Origin: an uncultured Bacteroidota bacterium
GTDB taxonomy: Bacteria > Bacteroidota > Bacteroidia > Flavobacteriales > Flavobacteriaceae
Assembly: GCA_902609035.1 (NCBI GenBank)
Contig: CACLQG010000005.1
Span: 4,667-68,666, forward strand
Length of the DNA: 64,000 nt
Reading direction: 5' to 3'
How positions within the stretch are numbered: position 1 is the first letter of the stretch; every line of letters begins with the position of its first letter. A program made the position numbers and the translations under genes. Positions 42,661-51,723 of the stretch are shown piece by piece. The notes under the pieces are model-generated. The model made no database searches, was not told the origin of the DNA, and worked only from the letters and a program-made list of their open reading frames with translations.

Positions 42661-43006
42661 TCTACTTTTAATATTCTCGGCGACTTCCTTTTTGTTTTAC
42701 GGAATAAGTAGTTTAACCAGTAACTATATAATTCAAGAATTCTTGAGATACGGCATACCTCAATACCGAAAGCCTACCGGTTGGCTGCAATTGTTGGGAG
42801 CATTTGGAATTATCCTTGGATTCTGGATCAATTATTTACAAATCGTTAGTACTGGTGGACTTGCTTTGTTAATGCTTTTTGGAGTCATCACCCGTATATG
42901 GATTAAAGACAATTTATCACAAACCTTACCTGCCCTTTTATATTGCTTGCTCAATATCTATTTGTGTCTTCAATTGATTTCCGTTTTTTATTCTTGCCCT
43001 TTTTAA
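42641..43006 (+). CDS. DoxX-like membrane protein (second copy)
   Basis: A 121-residue protein with four membrane segments (LFNLLLIFSATSFLFYG, TGWLQLLGAFGIILGFW, GGLALLMLFGVITRIW, LLYCLLNIYLCLQLIS). RYGIPQYRKPTGWLQLLGA is a DoxX-like signature. The start is TTG at 42641 or a second TTG at 42647, both inside the DUF2237 gene, so translation is probably coupled. It is distinct in sequence from the DoxX-like protein at 41846. Confidence 0.72.
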   Translation: MLLTLFNLLLIFSATSFLFYGISSLTSNYIIQEFLRYGIPQYRKPTGWLQLLGAFGIILGFWINYLQIVSTGGLALLMLFGVITRIWIKDNLSQTLPALLYCLLNIYLCLQLISVFYSCPF

Positions 43007-43066
43007 CCAAAAAACAAGCCTCACACAGATGTGAAGGACTTCATAAGTTTAAAGGAGTGCAAAAGA

Positions 43067-43477
43067 TTAATCTGGTTGGATTCCTAATATACTTTTAAGG
43101 TTGTCCATGCCAAACTCGTTTCCATAAAGTAAAGAAGAGAAACGGGCGACTTCTGCAGCAATAAAAATAGCTGCCTTAATCTCATCCTCTGTTGCGCCAG
43201 CTGCTTTTGCCATGTGCACTTGAGCAGTAATACAATATTCACATTTCATGGCAACAGAAGCAGATATGGCCGCTAGTCTGGCTTCTTTTAATGCAATGGG
43301 TCCCTTATAAAAAATCTTATTCCATTCAGCGAAATACTCTGCTGCATCAGAAGCTACGGCTTTGGGATACATCTTGTTAAAAGGACTTTTTTTCAAAAGT
43401 ATGTTGTAGTCTTCATCCATGGTTTGACTATAGCCAAATGCACAGGAAAACAATAATAATAGTAAAAGTTTTTTCAT
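43067..43477 (-). CDS. Exported carboxymuconolactone-decarboxylase/AhpD-like protein
   Basis: A 136-residue protein with a signal peptide (MKKLLLLLLFSCAFGYS-Q) and an AhpD-like helical core: Cys79-x-x-Cys82 in MKCEYCITAQVHMAKAAGA with His88. This CxxC-x5-H arrangement is the redox site of AhpD. Most AhpD proteins are cytosolic, so an exported version is unusual, and it may reduce peroxides or act on thiols in the periplasm. It is 28 bp downstream of a small membrane-protein gene on the same strand. Confidence 0.85.
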   Translation of the reverse strand: MKKLLLLLLFSCAFGYSQTMDEDYNILLKKSPFNKMYPKAVASDAAEYFAEWNKIFYKGPIALKEARLAAISASVAMKCEYCITAQVHMAKAAGATEDEIKAAIFIAAEVARFSSLLYGNEFGMDNLKSILGIQPD

Positions 43478-43504
43478 AAAAATGTTAAATGGTTAAAAAT
43501 AAAT

Positions 43505-43909
43505 TTAGAGAGCTCCTTTCCTAGATCCATAAAAAAACAGTCCCATAGTAACCAGTCCTAAAATAATGACGGGCAGCGGTGCAGTTGGATCTCCTTTGAG
43601 AAAACCTATAAGGTCAGGTAAAGAAAAGAATCCTGCCAGAACAAAGAATAAGAAAGAAACTCTTTTCAAAGTCTCCAAGTCATTAAATGAAGTTGAACCA
43701 ATAATAATAAAAATCATCCCTAATGCAATAAGCCCAACGACTAGGGCAAAAGTCTCAAAGATAGTTATTGCGTCAGCTGAGGGGTTGGACCCAAAAGCAT
43801 CGTTGATTAACTCCATTTTAAATTCCGGAGAAAAAATTGATAGATACAGAGGGAGTGCTTGAATAAAAATAAGAACTGAACAAGTCCAAAAAATCGTTTT
43901 AATCTTCAT
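43505..43909 (-). CDS. Small four-helix membrane protein of unknown function
   Basis: A 134-residue protein with four predicted membrane segments (TIFWTCSVLIFIQALPLYL, TFALVVGLIALGMIFIIIG, FLFFVLAGFFSLPDLIGFL, PLPVIILGLVTMGLFFYG). No family recognised. It precedes the exported AhpD-like gene by 28 bp and likely shares its promoter, so it may supply or tether that redox protein; this is inferred from neighbourhood only. Confidence 0.65.
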   Translation of the reverse strand: MKIKTIFWTCSVLIFIQALPLYLSIFSPEFKMELINDAFGSNPSADAITIFETFALVVGLIALGMIFIIIGSTSFNDLETLKRVSFLFFVLAGFFSLPDLIGFLKGDPTAPLPVIILGLVTMGLFFYGSRKGAL

Positions 43910-43968
43910 TTATAATTGAATTATGACAAAGCGAAATTAGTAAAAAAAAGACTGCAAAATTGAAAAAG

Positions 43969-46335
43969 TTATCTTCTCCTGCCACGAAATTCCATTGCCT
44001 CTCCTTTACCGAAACCAAAGCTAAATCCAAGTGACCAAAACCTTCCATAAACTGAACGAGTCCATACATTGAAATCATTTCTTATAGTAAGGTTCTCAGA
44101 TACGCGAGTCACAAATAGATCTCTTACATTAAGACTGATAACTCCTTTTCTTTTGAATAGTTTTTTTCGTGCTCCAAGATTTAGAAACTGACTGGGTTCT
44201 GATTGTCCATCTATAGTTTTGAAACCCGACTGATAATTCCAACTAAATTCTATATCAAAATCCTTAGGCAATTTAAACTTTGAGGTAAGTTCAGAAAACC
44301 AGCTTTCTCCCTTAAAATCAAAAGAATTTCCTTTCCACATAGCTTTACGATCAAAGCTATTGTAATTGAAATCTCCACTGATAACTATTTTTTTGGAGGG
44401 ACTTATTTTACCATTTAATTCAATCCCGTTGACCCTTTTGCTCCCTAAGTTTTCTGGCTCCCTCACACTGATATTGTCTTGAAATGTAGTAACGGATTCG
44501 ATTGTATTAGTGGTATAAAGTTGATACAAACTAATATTTAAAGATGAGATCCCTTTTACGAAGATGGCTGAAAGTTGATAAGAATCTGAATATTCAGATC
44601 GCAGATCGGGGTTTCCTTTTCTATAGTTGAAGTTATTCCTGATATTAAAAAAAGGGTTTAAGTCCCACAAGCGTGGGCGGTAAATCCTTCTTGAATAGCC
44701 TGCCTGTAATGAAAGAGATTTATTAAATTTGTATGAACTATTCATTGAAGGAAACAAATCGGTAAAATTCTGATTGTTTTTTTCATTGTTATTGACCAAA
44801 TGGGTGTCTATTATTGTGTTTTCAGTCCTCAATCCAAATTGTAAACCCCAAGTATTCGACTCATAGGCTGTAATACCATAAACCCCCAAAACACCCTGAT
44901 TAAGCTTAAAAATATTTGTAAAACTAGAGTTAATTAGCCATCGGCCACCAAGCTGATCTTTGATTTCAAAATCATTGCTCACATCGTTGTTGGTATATTG
45001 AAATCCCCCTTCCACATTCCATTTCTCAGCAAAAGGATGGGTATAATCCAATTTAAAAGTGTGAACCGCCTCCCGAAAAAAGGTGCGGGTTAGTTGATCT
45101 TCAAAAGTGGTATCACCCGATACCGTTCGATTAAAAAACTCTGAGGACTGGTCTTTACTGAACAGGTTTCCCGTAGCACTGAAAACCAAATCGTGGTCCT
45201 CATCATCTAGAAAGTCTCTTTTGTAAATCAGCTCATATTGGTATTTTGGATTGTCTGCAGTGGTGATCTCCTCTCGATTCCACTCTGAAGTAATTAGGGT
45301 GTTGTTTTGATAATACTTGACATTGGTTTTGGAAGGCTGATCTTCAGCTTCGAAAGCATAAAAGCCAGAAAGAGTGATTACATTTTGGGGATTGATATAG
45401 TAATCAGTTCCCAATATGATATTGTAGAATCTTTCTTTCCGGTATAGAGTCCCTTCAGTTAAAACTTGTGTATCGGTCAAAAAATTATTGTTTTTGTTTT
45501 TACTATCTCTTGGATAATTTCTGACTCCATAACCTATTTGAGTAAATAAATTAAACTTTTTTGTACGACGATTAAGACTCAATCCGATACTATTATTTTC
45601 TGGTTGCCCGTAATTTAGAGTAAAAGAGCCATTCAAGCCTTTTCTATCATCTTTCTTTATCACTATATTTATAATTCCTGCAGTACCTTCAGCCTCGTAC
45701 TTGGCTGATGGATTGGTAATCACCTCAACTTTATCAATCATTTCGGCTGTGATTGATCCCAGGGCATTTCCTCCCTCACTAGTTAAAACAGAAGGTTTAC
45801 CATTAATCAAAATTTGAACTCCAGAGTTGCCTCTTAAACTAACCTGACCCTCAATACTTACTGTTACAGAGGGAATATTATCCAGTACCTCAAGGACACT
45901 GGCGCCTGAGCTACTTAAATCTTTTCCTACATTGAAAACCCTTTTGTCCAGCTTGAATTCTGTCTCAGATTTATCCCCTCGTACTTCAACATCTGCCAAC
46001 ATTTCGGCCTTTTTCTCCAGCATTATCAACCCCAAGTCAATAAAATCTTTATTTAGTTCAATTTTTTCCATCCTTATGGTTTCATAACCGATAAAACTGA
46101 TTTCTAAATAGATGTCTTTTTGGGAAGATAAAACAGAAAAAGAACCGTCATCAGCAGAAATAACTCCTGAAATATTTTCTAACGAAGTTTTATTTCCCAA
46201 TAGTATGTTGGCAAAAGGTATTGGTTGGTTTGAAAATTTTTCAATAATAATTCCTTTGATTTCATAAACTTTTTGCTGCGCAAATAAATTGCAAAAGCTC
46301 ATTAATATAAAAAGCAGGAAAGTGGATTTTTTCAA
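43969..46335 (-). CDS. Outer-membrane beta-barrel protein with carboxypeptidase-regulatory-like domain (PF14905 type)
   Basis: A 788-residue paralogue of the protein at 20817. Signal peptide MKKSTFLLFILMSFCNLFA-Q; CarboxypepD-reg-like domain about 25-110 (IKGIIIEKFSNQPIPFANI); plug-like domain about 120-235 (VLEVLDNIPSVTVSIEGQVS, VEVITNPSAKYEAEGTAGI); then the barrel, ending in YGRFWSLGFSFGFGKGEAMEF partly cited. No SusD, TonB or cognate regulator beside it. Probably an importer or a surface-binding barrel; substrate unknown. Confidence 0.85.
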   Translation of the reverse strand: MKKSTFLLFILMSFCNLFAQQKVYEIKGIIIEKFSNQPIPFANILLGNKTSLENISGVISADDGSFSVLSSQKDIYLEISFIGYETIRMEKIELNKDFIDLGLIMLEKKAEMLADVEVRGDKSETEFKLDKRVFNVGKDLSSSGASVLEVLDNIPSVTVSIEGQVSLRGNSGVQILINGKPSVLTSEGGNALGSITAEMIDKVEVITNPSAKYEAEGTAGIINIVIKKDDRKGLNGSFTLNYGQPENNSIGLSLNRRTKKFNLFTQIGYGVRNYPRDSKNKNNNFLTDTQVLTEGTLYRKERFYNIILGTDYYINPQNVITLSGFYAFEAEDQPSKTNVKYYQNNTLITSEWNREEITTADNPKYQYELIYKRDFLDDEDHDLVFSATGNLFSKDQSSEFFNRTVSGDTTFEDQLTRTFFREAVHTFKLDYTHPFAEKWNVEGGFQYTNNDVSNDFEIKDQLGGRWLINSSFTNIFKLNQGVLGVYGITAYESNTWGLQFGLRTENTIIDTHLVNNNEKNNQNFTDLFPSMNSSYKFNKSLSLQAGYSRRIYRPRLWDLNPFFNIRNNFNYRKGNPDLRSEYSDSYQLSAIFVKGISSLNISLYQLYTTNTIESVTTFQDNISVREPENLGSKRVNGIELNGKISPSKKIVISGDFNYNSFDRKAMWKGNSFDFKGESWFSELTSKFKLPKDFDIEFSWNYQSGFKTIDGQSEPSQFLNLGARKKLFKRKGVISLNVRDLFVTRVSENLTIRNDFNVWTRSVYGRFWSLGFSFGFGKGEAMEFRGRRR

Positions 46336-46605
46336 TAGAATCTTTTGTTCCTAGTTATATAATTCTTTTTTTTAAAAGTTTAACCGAGCTCAAACAATTT
46401 ATTTTTGTAAAAATTTATTTTACAAATTTTGAGGAACAATTACAATTCCGATTATTAATTAATGAATTTTTTTTTTAATAATAAAATTTGAAAGAAAAAA
46501 ATCAATACAATAATACTGGTGTACACTACATTAAGTAGTATTTCAAAAGGAAACTTACTTTTAGATTTAAGAATTGTTAATTCAAAAGTTTTCCCCAGAT
46601 TTGGA

Positions 46606-46905
46606 ATGAATAAAAACTTCAAAAAGACTCTTTTTACAGGGGATTTGAGGCTTGGTATTACTTTAGCCGTAATACTTATTCCTCTGGCAATTGCTTATAA
46701 AATAATTGCTAAACTTCCTTCTGTTTATAATCTTTATTCTGAAATTTTTCTTTATGGTTTATCGGTTTTCTCAAGCTCTAATACTGTTTTAGTTTGGACA
46801 AATGGTGCGAATCATTTCAGAAATGTCTTGATTTCTTCCGAGGAAGTTGAAACTTTCCCAAAGATTTCCATCCTAAAATTTGATATTCAACTTTTTTGGA
46901 AATAA
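46606..46905 (+). pseudogene. Remnant of a SulP-family transporter (N-terminal part)
   Basis: About 100 residues from an ATG at 46606. DLRLGITLAVILIPLAIAYK followed by LPSVYNLYSEIFLYGLSVF reproduces the SulP N-terminal pattern (D..AGITVA..LIP..MAY, GLPPVYGLYA). The rest of a SulP protein (over 400 residues) is missing, and the reading frame continues into unrelated sequence to a stop. A complete SulP is encoded at 60753. The ORF opens upstream at 46519, but that part has no SulP character. Confidence 0.55.
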
Positions 46906-47220
46906 CATCTTATTTATGGAAGAAATTGACATGTAAATTGAAAAAGAAAATCAAACATTTGGTAATAGATTCATATATAGTCAATTACATAGGCTTTAAT
47001 ACAATTCACTGTTGGATTAAATACCTACGTTAAAAAGAGGTTATTTTAATGAAAGTAAAAGCCAATGGTCCATTACGGGATATTTTCTTCAAATATGATA
47101 TTATTAAAGTTATAGGAAAAAGATTTTTTTAGTTTAGTTTTGGAAATTAGTCTAGTTGAAGGGTAATAGATTTTCAAAATAGAAAAAAATCCCTCTAAAT
47201 CAACCATAGGCGACAAAAAA
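46906..47220. other. Intergenic region upstream of the persulfide dioxygenase gene
   Basis: About 315 bp, AT-rich, with no ORF or RNA seen. No further SulP-like sequence could be read in it in any frame, so the remainder of the broken transporter appears deleted rather than frameshifted. Confidence 0.5.
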
Positions 47221-48633
47221 ATGAAGGTAGAACAAATTTACACTAAATGTCTGGCGCAGGGAACTTACTTTATAGAAAGTCAAGGCGAAGTTGCAATCAT
47301 TGATCCTTTAAGAGAGGTAACTCAATACATAGAAAAAGCCGAGAGAAACAATGCTAAAATCAAATATATTTTTGAAACTCATTTTCATGCCGACTTTGTA
47401 AGTGGCCACTTAACCCTCTCAAAAGTTTCTGGTTCCCCTATAATATATGGTCCCAATGCAAACCCCGATTTTGAAACAATAATTGCAAAAGATGGGCAAG
47501 AGTTTCCCTTGGGAGACAGTACCATCATTGCACTGCATACCCCTGGACATACACTTGAAAGTACCACCTACTTATTAAAAGACAAAGACGGGAAAGATAC
47601 CGCTATATTTAGTGGAGATACGCTCTTCTTGGGAGATGTTGGACGTCCAGATCTCTCGCAAAAGGCGAAGGATATTACACAAGAGGATTTGGCAAGTTTA
47701 CTTTATGACAGCCTCAGAGTTAAAATCATGCCCCTTTCCAATGATGTAATCGTCTATCCTGCACATGGTGCAGGCTCTGCCTGCGGAAAAAATATGATGA
47801 AGAAAACCCTAGACACCTTAGGCAACCAGAAAAAAACTAATTATGCTTTAAGAGAAGACATGACACGAGAAGAATTTATTGCAGAGGTAACAGATGGTCT
47901 TGAACCACCGCCTCAATATTTTCCTTTAAATGTGAAACTGAACAAGTCGGGTTACGATGATATCGACAGTATTCTCAAACGAGGAATGAAAGCTTTGACC
48001 ACTGATGCTTTCGAAGTATTGGCAAATGAGACTGACGCGATTATGCTCGATGTCAGACACCAAAATGACTTTGTCAAAGGTCACATACCAAAGTCAGTTT
48101 TTATTGGCTTAGATGGAGGATTTGCCCCCTGGGTGGGTGCCTTAATTGGAGATGTGAGTCAACCCCTATTAATTATTGCTCCTGAGGGCAGAGAAGAAGA
48201 AACCATCACCCGTTTGTCAAGAGTGGGTTTTGACAACACGCTTGGCTATCTGGAAGGAGGTTTTAAAACCTGGAAAAAAGCAAATAAAGAATTTGATTCA
48301 ATAAATGGCGTCAACGCTGTTGAACTAGAAAAAATGGTGAAGAACGAAAATGTTCCGGTATTTGATGTAAGAAAAGAAAGCGAATACTTTTCTCAAAACA
48401 TCAAAGTTGCCCAACATACTCCCTTAGGTTTTCTAAATGATCTGCTAAACGAATTTCCAGAAAATAAGACTTTTTATATTCATTGTGCAGGGGGATATAG
48501 GAGTGTCATTGCAGCCTCTATTCTCAAAAAAAATGGAATTCACAACCTGGTGGATGTTAAGGGAGGATTTAAAGCTATCAAGGAAACAGCAATCGAACTT
48601 GCCCAAAACATTAAATCATCTGATGTGAAATAA
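47221..48633 (+). CDS. Persulfide dioxygenase-rhodanese fusion (CstB-like)
   Basis: A 470-residue cytosolic protein. Residues about 1-245 are a metallo-beta-lactamase-fold persulfide dioxygenase: THFHADFVSGH (His54, His56, Asp58), HTPGHTLES, FSGDTLFLGDVGRPDL and YPAHGAGSACG. Two rhodanese domains follow (about 255-355 and 365-460). The second has Cys422 in YIHCAGGYRS, so it is active; the first has LLIIAPEGREE with Ala in the Cys position and is probably inactive. CstB-like enzymes oxidise glutathione or low-molecular-weight persulfide and form thiosulfate, protecting against sulfide. Upstream of a sulfatase gene by 61 bp. Confidence 0.93.
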   Translation: MKVEQIYTKCLAQGTYFIESQGEVAIIDPLREVTQYIEKAERNNAKIKYIFETHFHADFVSGHLTLSKVSGSPIIYGPNANPDFETIIAKDGQEFPLGDSTIIALHTPGHTLESTTYLLKDKDGKDTAIFSGDTLFLGDVGRPDLSQKAKDITQEDLASLLYDSLRVKIMPLSNDVIVYPAHGAGSACGKNMMKKTLDTLGNQKKTNYALREDMTREEFIAEVTDGLEPPPQYFPLNVKLNKSGYDDIDSILKRGMKALTTDAFEVLANETDAIMLDVRHQNDFVKGHIPKSVFIGLDGGFAPWVGALIGDVSQPLLIIAPEGREEETITRLSRVGFDNTLGYLEGGFKTWKKANKEFDSINGVNAVELEKMVKNENVPVFDVRKESEYFSQNIKVAQHTPLGFLNDLLNEFPENKTFYIHCAGGYRSVIAASILKKNGIHNLVDVKGGFKAIKETAIELAQNIKSSDVK

Positions 48634-48694
48634 AAATCTCTTTTTTACTTTAATTGAAAGCCCGTTTCTGAATCACAACACCTTCATTAACATT

Positions 48695-50137
48695 ATGAAA
48701 AACTTATTATTATTTATAGGATTGATACTGCTATCAGATTGTGAAAATCCCGCTACCATGAAATCTGAAAAGACAAAGGCTCCCAATATCATTTATGTTT
48801 TAGCCGATGATCTGGGCTACGGAGATCTTGGAGTTTACGGTCAAAAAAACTTCAAAACGCCCAATGTGGATCGACTGGCCACAGGGGGAATGCGTTTTTT
48901 ACAACACTATTCTGGCTCCACAGTTTGTGCTCCCTCACGGTCAGCATTGATGACGGGTCAACACACTGGTCATACATTTATTCGAGGGAACTCGGAAAGA
49001 GGTTTTACACTTGAGAATGAAGGGCAATATCCCTTGGCCCCTGATGTGGTCACCATTGCCAAAGTACTCAAAGAAGCAGGCTACAAAACTGGAGCGTTTG
49101 GAAAATGGGGATTGGGATATCCAGGTTCTGAGGGAGATCCAAATTTTCAAGGGTTTGAAGAATTCTATGGATACAATTGTCAGCGCGTAGCACACAATTA
49201 TTATCCTACTCACCTTTGGAACAATCAGGTGAAAGAATTTTTGGAAGGGAATGATGGAAAAACAGCTATTACGTATGCTCCCGAATTAATCCACCAAAAA
49301 GCTTTGTCCTTTTTGGAAGAAAATAAAAAAGTTCCTTTTTTTATGTTTTATCCTTCTGTAATTCCTCATGCCGAACTGGTTGCGCCTGAGGAATATATGG
49401 CAAAATACCGTGATAAATATTTACCCGAAAAAAAATATGTAAAAAAGGGAGAGGGCTATAGTATCCAAGGCTACAATTCTCAGTATGAAAGTCATGCTGC
49501 TTTTGCCGCAATGGTAAGTATTTTGGACCAGCAAGTAGGTGAAATTATAGATAAGATTGAGGATTTAGGCATTACAGAAAACACATTGATCCTCTTTTCA
49601 TCCGACAATGGCCCCCACCTAGAAGGAGGAGCTGACCCCGATTATTTCAACAGCAATGGGCCATTAAAAGGTTACAAAAGAGATCTCTACGAAGGTGGGA
49701 TACGTGTTCCTATGATCGCGTATTGGCCTTCAAAAATTCAGCCCAATTCAACTACCAGTCATATCTCCGCCTTTTGGGACTTCTTCCCTACTGCAATGGA
49801 AATTGCAGGTATTAAAAAAAACATGTATGATATTGATGGCATTTCGTTTTTACCAACTCTATTTGGAAAAGAACAAAAAAACCATGAATACCTCTACTGG
49901 GAATTTTTCGAAAGAGGGGGAAGACAAGCTGTAAGAATGAATGAATGGAAAGCAGTTCGCATGAATATGACCAAAAATGCAGACGCTCCGATTGAACTAT
50001 ACCGGCTGACTAATGACATTGGAGAGCAGAATGATTTGGCACAACAATATCCCCAAATAATCGAGAAAATGGACAAAATAATGAGTCAGGCTCACAAATA
50101 CTCCGAAATATTTTCTTTTAATTACGAAAAAAAATAA
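48695..50137 (+). CDS. Sulfatase, exported (CAPSR active site)
   Basis: A 480-residue S1-family sulfatase. N-terminal signal with a possible lipobox cysteine (LLSDC, Cys16; Asp at -1 is atypical). Core: IIYVLADDLGYGDLGVYG, VCAPSRSALMTGQHTGH with formylglycine site Cys78, GKWGLGYPGSEG, FSSDNGPHLEGGAD and YEGGIRVPMIAYWP. The C-terminal domain has LYRLTNDIGEQNDLAQ. All motifs are intact. This subtype resembles arylsulfatases acting on sugar sulfates. It lies 61 bp downstream of the persulfide dioxygenase and converges on an AraC-type regulator gene (4 bp between stops). Confidence 0.9.
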   Translation: MKNLLLFIGLILLSDCENPATMKSEKTKAPNIIYVLADDLGYGDLGVYGQKNFKTPNVDRLATGGMRFLQHYSGSTVCAPSRSALMTGQHTGHTFIRGNSERGFTLENEGQYPLAPDVVTIAKVLKEAGYKTGAFGKWGLGYPGSEGDPNFQGFEEFYGYNCQRVAHNYYPTHLWNNQVKEFLEGNDGKTAITYAPELIHQKALSFLEENKKVPFFMFYPSVIPHAELVAPEEYMAKYRDKYLPEKKYVKKGEGYSIQGYNSQYESHAAFAAMVSILDQQVGEIIDKIEDLGITENTLILFSSDNGPHLEGGADPDYFNSNGPLKGYKRDLYEGGIRVPMIAYWPSKIQPNSTTSHISAFWDFFPTAMEIAGIKKNMYDIDGISFLPTLFGKEQKNHEYLYWEFFERGGRQAVRMNEWKAVRMNMTKNADAPIELYRLTNDIGEQNDLAQQYPQIIEKMDKIMSQAHKYSEIFSFNYEKK

Positions 50138-50141
50138 GCTT

Positions 50142-51014
50142 CTAATTTTCGATGTCTCGTAACATTTGATCCCGATAGATATTTGGTGTAAGCTGCGTAA
50201 TCCTTTTAAAATTCCTGAAAAAATTGGAGAGGTTATTAAATCCGCTTTCAAAACAAATCGTTTTGACATCATCATCAGTTTGCAAAAGTAATTTGGTCGC
50301 ATGATTGATTCTATATTCATTCAAAAAAGTGGTAAATGTCTTATTGGTACTCCTTTTAAAAAACCTACAAAAAGACTGAGGCGTCATAAAAACCTTAGCC
50401 GAAATGTCTTCAAGGGCAACTGATTCCATAAAGTGATCTCTTATGTAATTGAAAATGGTTTTAAGTCTTTTATTTTCCGATGGGCTGCTGATAAAAGCAT
50501 AGCCCTCAGCATTTAGAATTTGCCTATCTCTCTGTTTTGCCAAATCGTGAAGAATCTTCAAAAAGGTCAGGAATGCGTCTATCTGAGATTCATATTTTAA
50601 ACCTTCCATTCGCATTCCAATATCATCTTTAATCTGTCCGCTGAAAACAATTCCTTTCTTAGACAATTCCAAAAGCTGATTGATTCCTTTTAATTCTTCT
50701 AAATCGTTAAAAGCAGACTCAAAAATATCTGGCTGGAATTGAATGACAATCTCTTTTTGATTTTCCTCTAAGCCAATCGTAAAACCAGTATGAGGGAGAT
50801 AGGATCCAATCATTATCAAATCTCCATCTTTGTAATTTGAAAGGTGAGTGCCTACTTGTCGCTTTCCAACTCCAGTATTAATGTAAACCAACTCAACCTC
50901 AGGATGATAGTGCCATTTTATTTTATTGGTGTTTGGAGAGTGCTTGTCAAAATAAGCACACCTATATGAATGACCAGTATCGGGAGCTATATTTTCAAGA
51001 TCGGGCTTGATCAT
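50142..51014 (-). CDS. AraC-family transcriptional regulator with cupin sensor domain
   Basis: A 290-residue regulator. The N-terminal part (about 20-110) is a cupin-like ligand-binding domain (WHYHPEVELVYINTG with the HxH.xE pattern, GDLIMIGSYLPHTG). The C-terminal part (about 185-285) has two helix-turn-helix motifs: ALEDISAKVFMTPQSFCRFFK and VKTICFESGFNNLSNFFRNFKR (partly cited), followed by the ITQLTPNIYRDQ end. AraC proteins of this type often respond to sugars. It is tail-to-tail with the sulfatase and could control it or the dioxygenase; this is not shown by the sequence. Confidence 0.92.
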   Translation of the reverse strand: MIKPDLENIAPDTGHSYRCAYFDKHSPNTNKIKWHYHPEVELVYINTGVGKRQVGTHLSNYKDGDLIMIGSYLPHTGFTIGLEENQKEIVIQFQPDIFESAFNDLEELKGINQLLELSKKGIVFSGQIKDDIGMRMEGLKYESQIDAFLTFLKILHDLAKQRDRQILNAEGYAFISSPSENKRLKTIFNYIRDHFMESVALEDISAKVFMTPQSFCRFFKRSTNKTFTTFLNEYRINHATKLLLQTDDDVKTICFESGFNNLSNFFRNFKRITQLTPNIYRDQMLRDIEN

Positions 51015-51225
51015 ACCTTTAATCTATTTTTAAAAGTAAAAAAAATGTTATTAAGTAAACTATAAAAAAATAAAGTTATTTTAAAAGTAAATTATTCGCA
51101 TTCCAAATAAAAATTTTATTAATAAATCTCATTTTAATTGTTTAATTTTTTTACATTTCTCAATTTAGAGTTATTATATTTTAATATTGATATCTTTACA
51201 TTTGCCTAAACTATTCTAGTTAAAA

Positions 51226-51582
51226 ATGAATAATACTGACAGAGCATCTATTTTCATCGTTTGCCTGTTTTATGTCGTTACATTTTCTTGTGGATATTTT
51301 ATTCATCAAACCTTTCTTAATGAGAAGCAGAGTCAAGCGGAACGTCTAATTTTAACAATCAATAGCGATGATATTGATTCTGAAAAAAATAGTATAGTTG
51401 TTTATGAAGATAACGGAAGTTCCAAACCTGTTAAAAAAATTCATAATACCAGCTCCATTTTAGCAATTTCTTCAATCTATGAGGATAATGGATATCAATT
51501 GGAATACATCAGCGAATTTCTAAAAAAAGTGATGGATCAAGATGTAATTGTTACCCGTATTTGGTTTTCAAAAAAGAAATAA
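51226..51582 (+). CDS. Single-pass membrane protein of unknown function
   Basis: A 118-residue protein with one N-terminal membrane segment (FIVCLFYVVTFSCGYFIH) and a roughly 85-residue soluble part (TINSDDIDSEKN, YEDNGYQLEYISEFLKK). No family recognised. The next ORF begins immediately at the following base (51583), so they are one operon. Confidence 0.55.
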   Translation: MNNTDRASIFIVCLFYVVTFSCGYFIHQTFLNEKQSQAERLILTINSDDIDSEKNSIVVYEDNGSSKPVKKIHNTSSILAISSIYEDNGYQLEYISEFLKKVMDQDVIVTRIWFSKKK

Positions 51583-51675
51583 ATGGGTTACTTTCTGCAA
51601 AATATCATTATATACTCAGTCATTGTTTTTTTACTTTTTTTGCTCTACAAAGCAATTAAGGATATGAAAAAATAG
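51583..51675 (+). CDS. 30-residue single-helix membrane peptide
   Basis: ATG at 51583 follows directly on the TAA (51580-51582) of the upstream gene. Product: 30 residues, almost entirely one membrane helix (FLQNIIIYSVIVFLLFLLY) with a basic tail (KAIKDMKK), i.e. a small inner-membrane peptide with its C-terminus in the cytosol. Abutment with the previous gene and a clean amphipathic end argue for a real gene. It might be a subunit or modulator of the 118-residue membrane protein. No family known to me. Confidence 0.45.
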   Translation: MGYFLQNIIIYSVIVFLLFLLYKAIKDMKK

Positions 51676-51723
51676 GTCCTTTACATTCCAAAAAAATACT
51701 TATAATCTTTAAACTAATTATCT

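Noticed and set aside
43007..43066. Possible terminator hairpin TCACA-CAGA-TGTGA between convergent genes
   Set aside because: Only five perfect pairs and no T-run on either strand.
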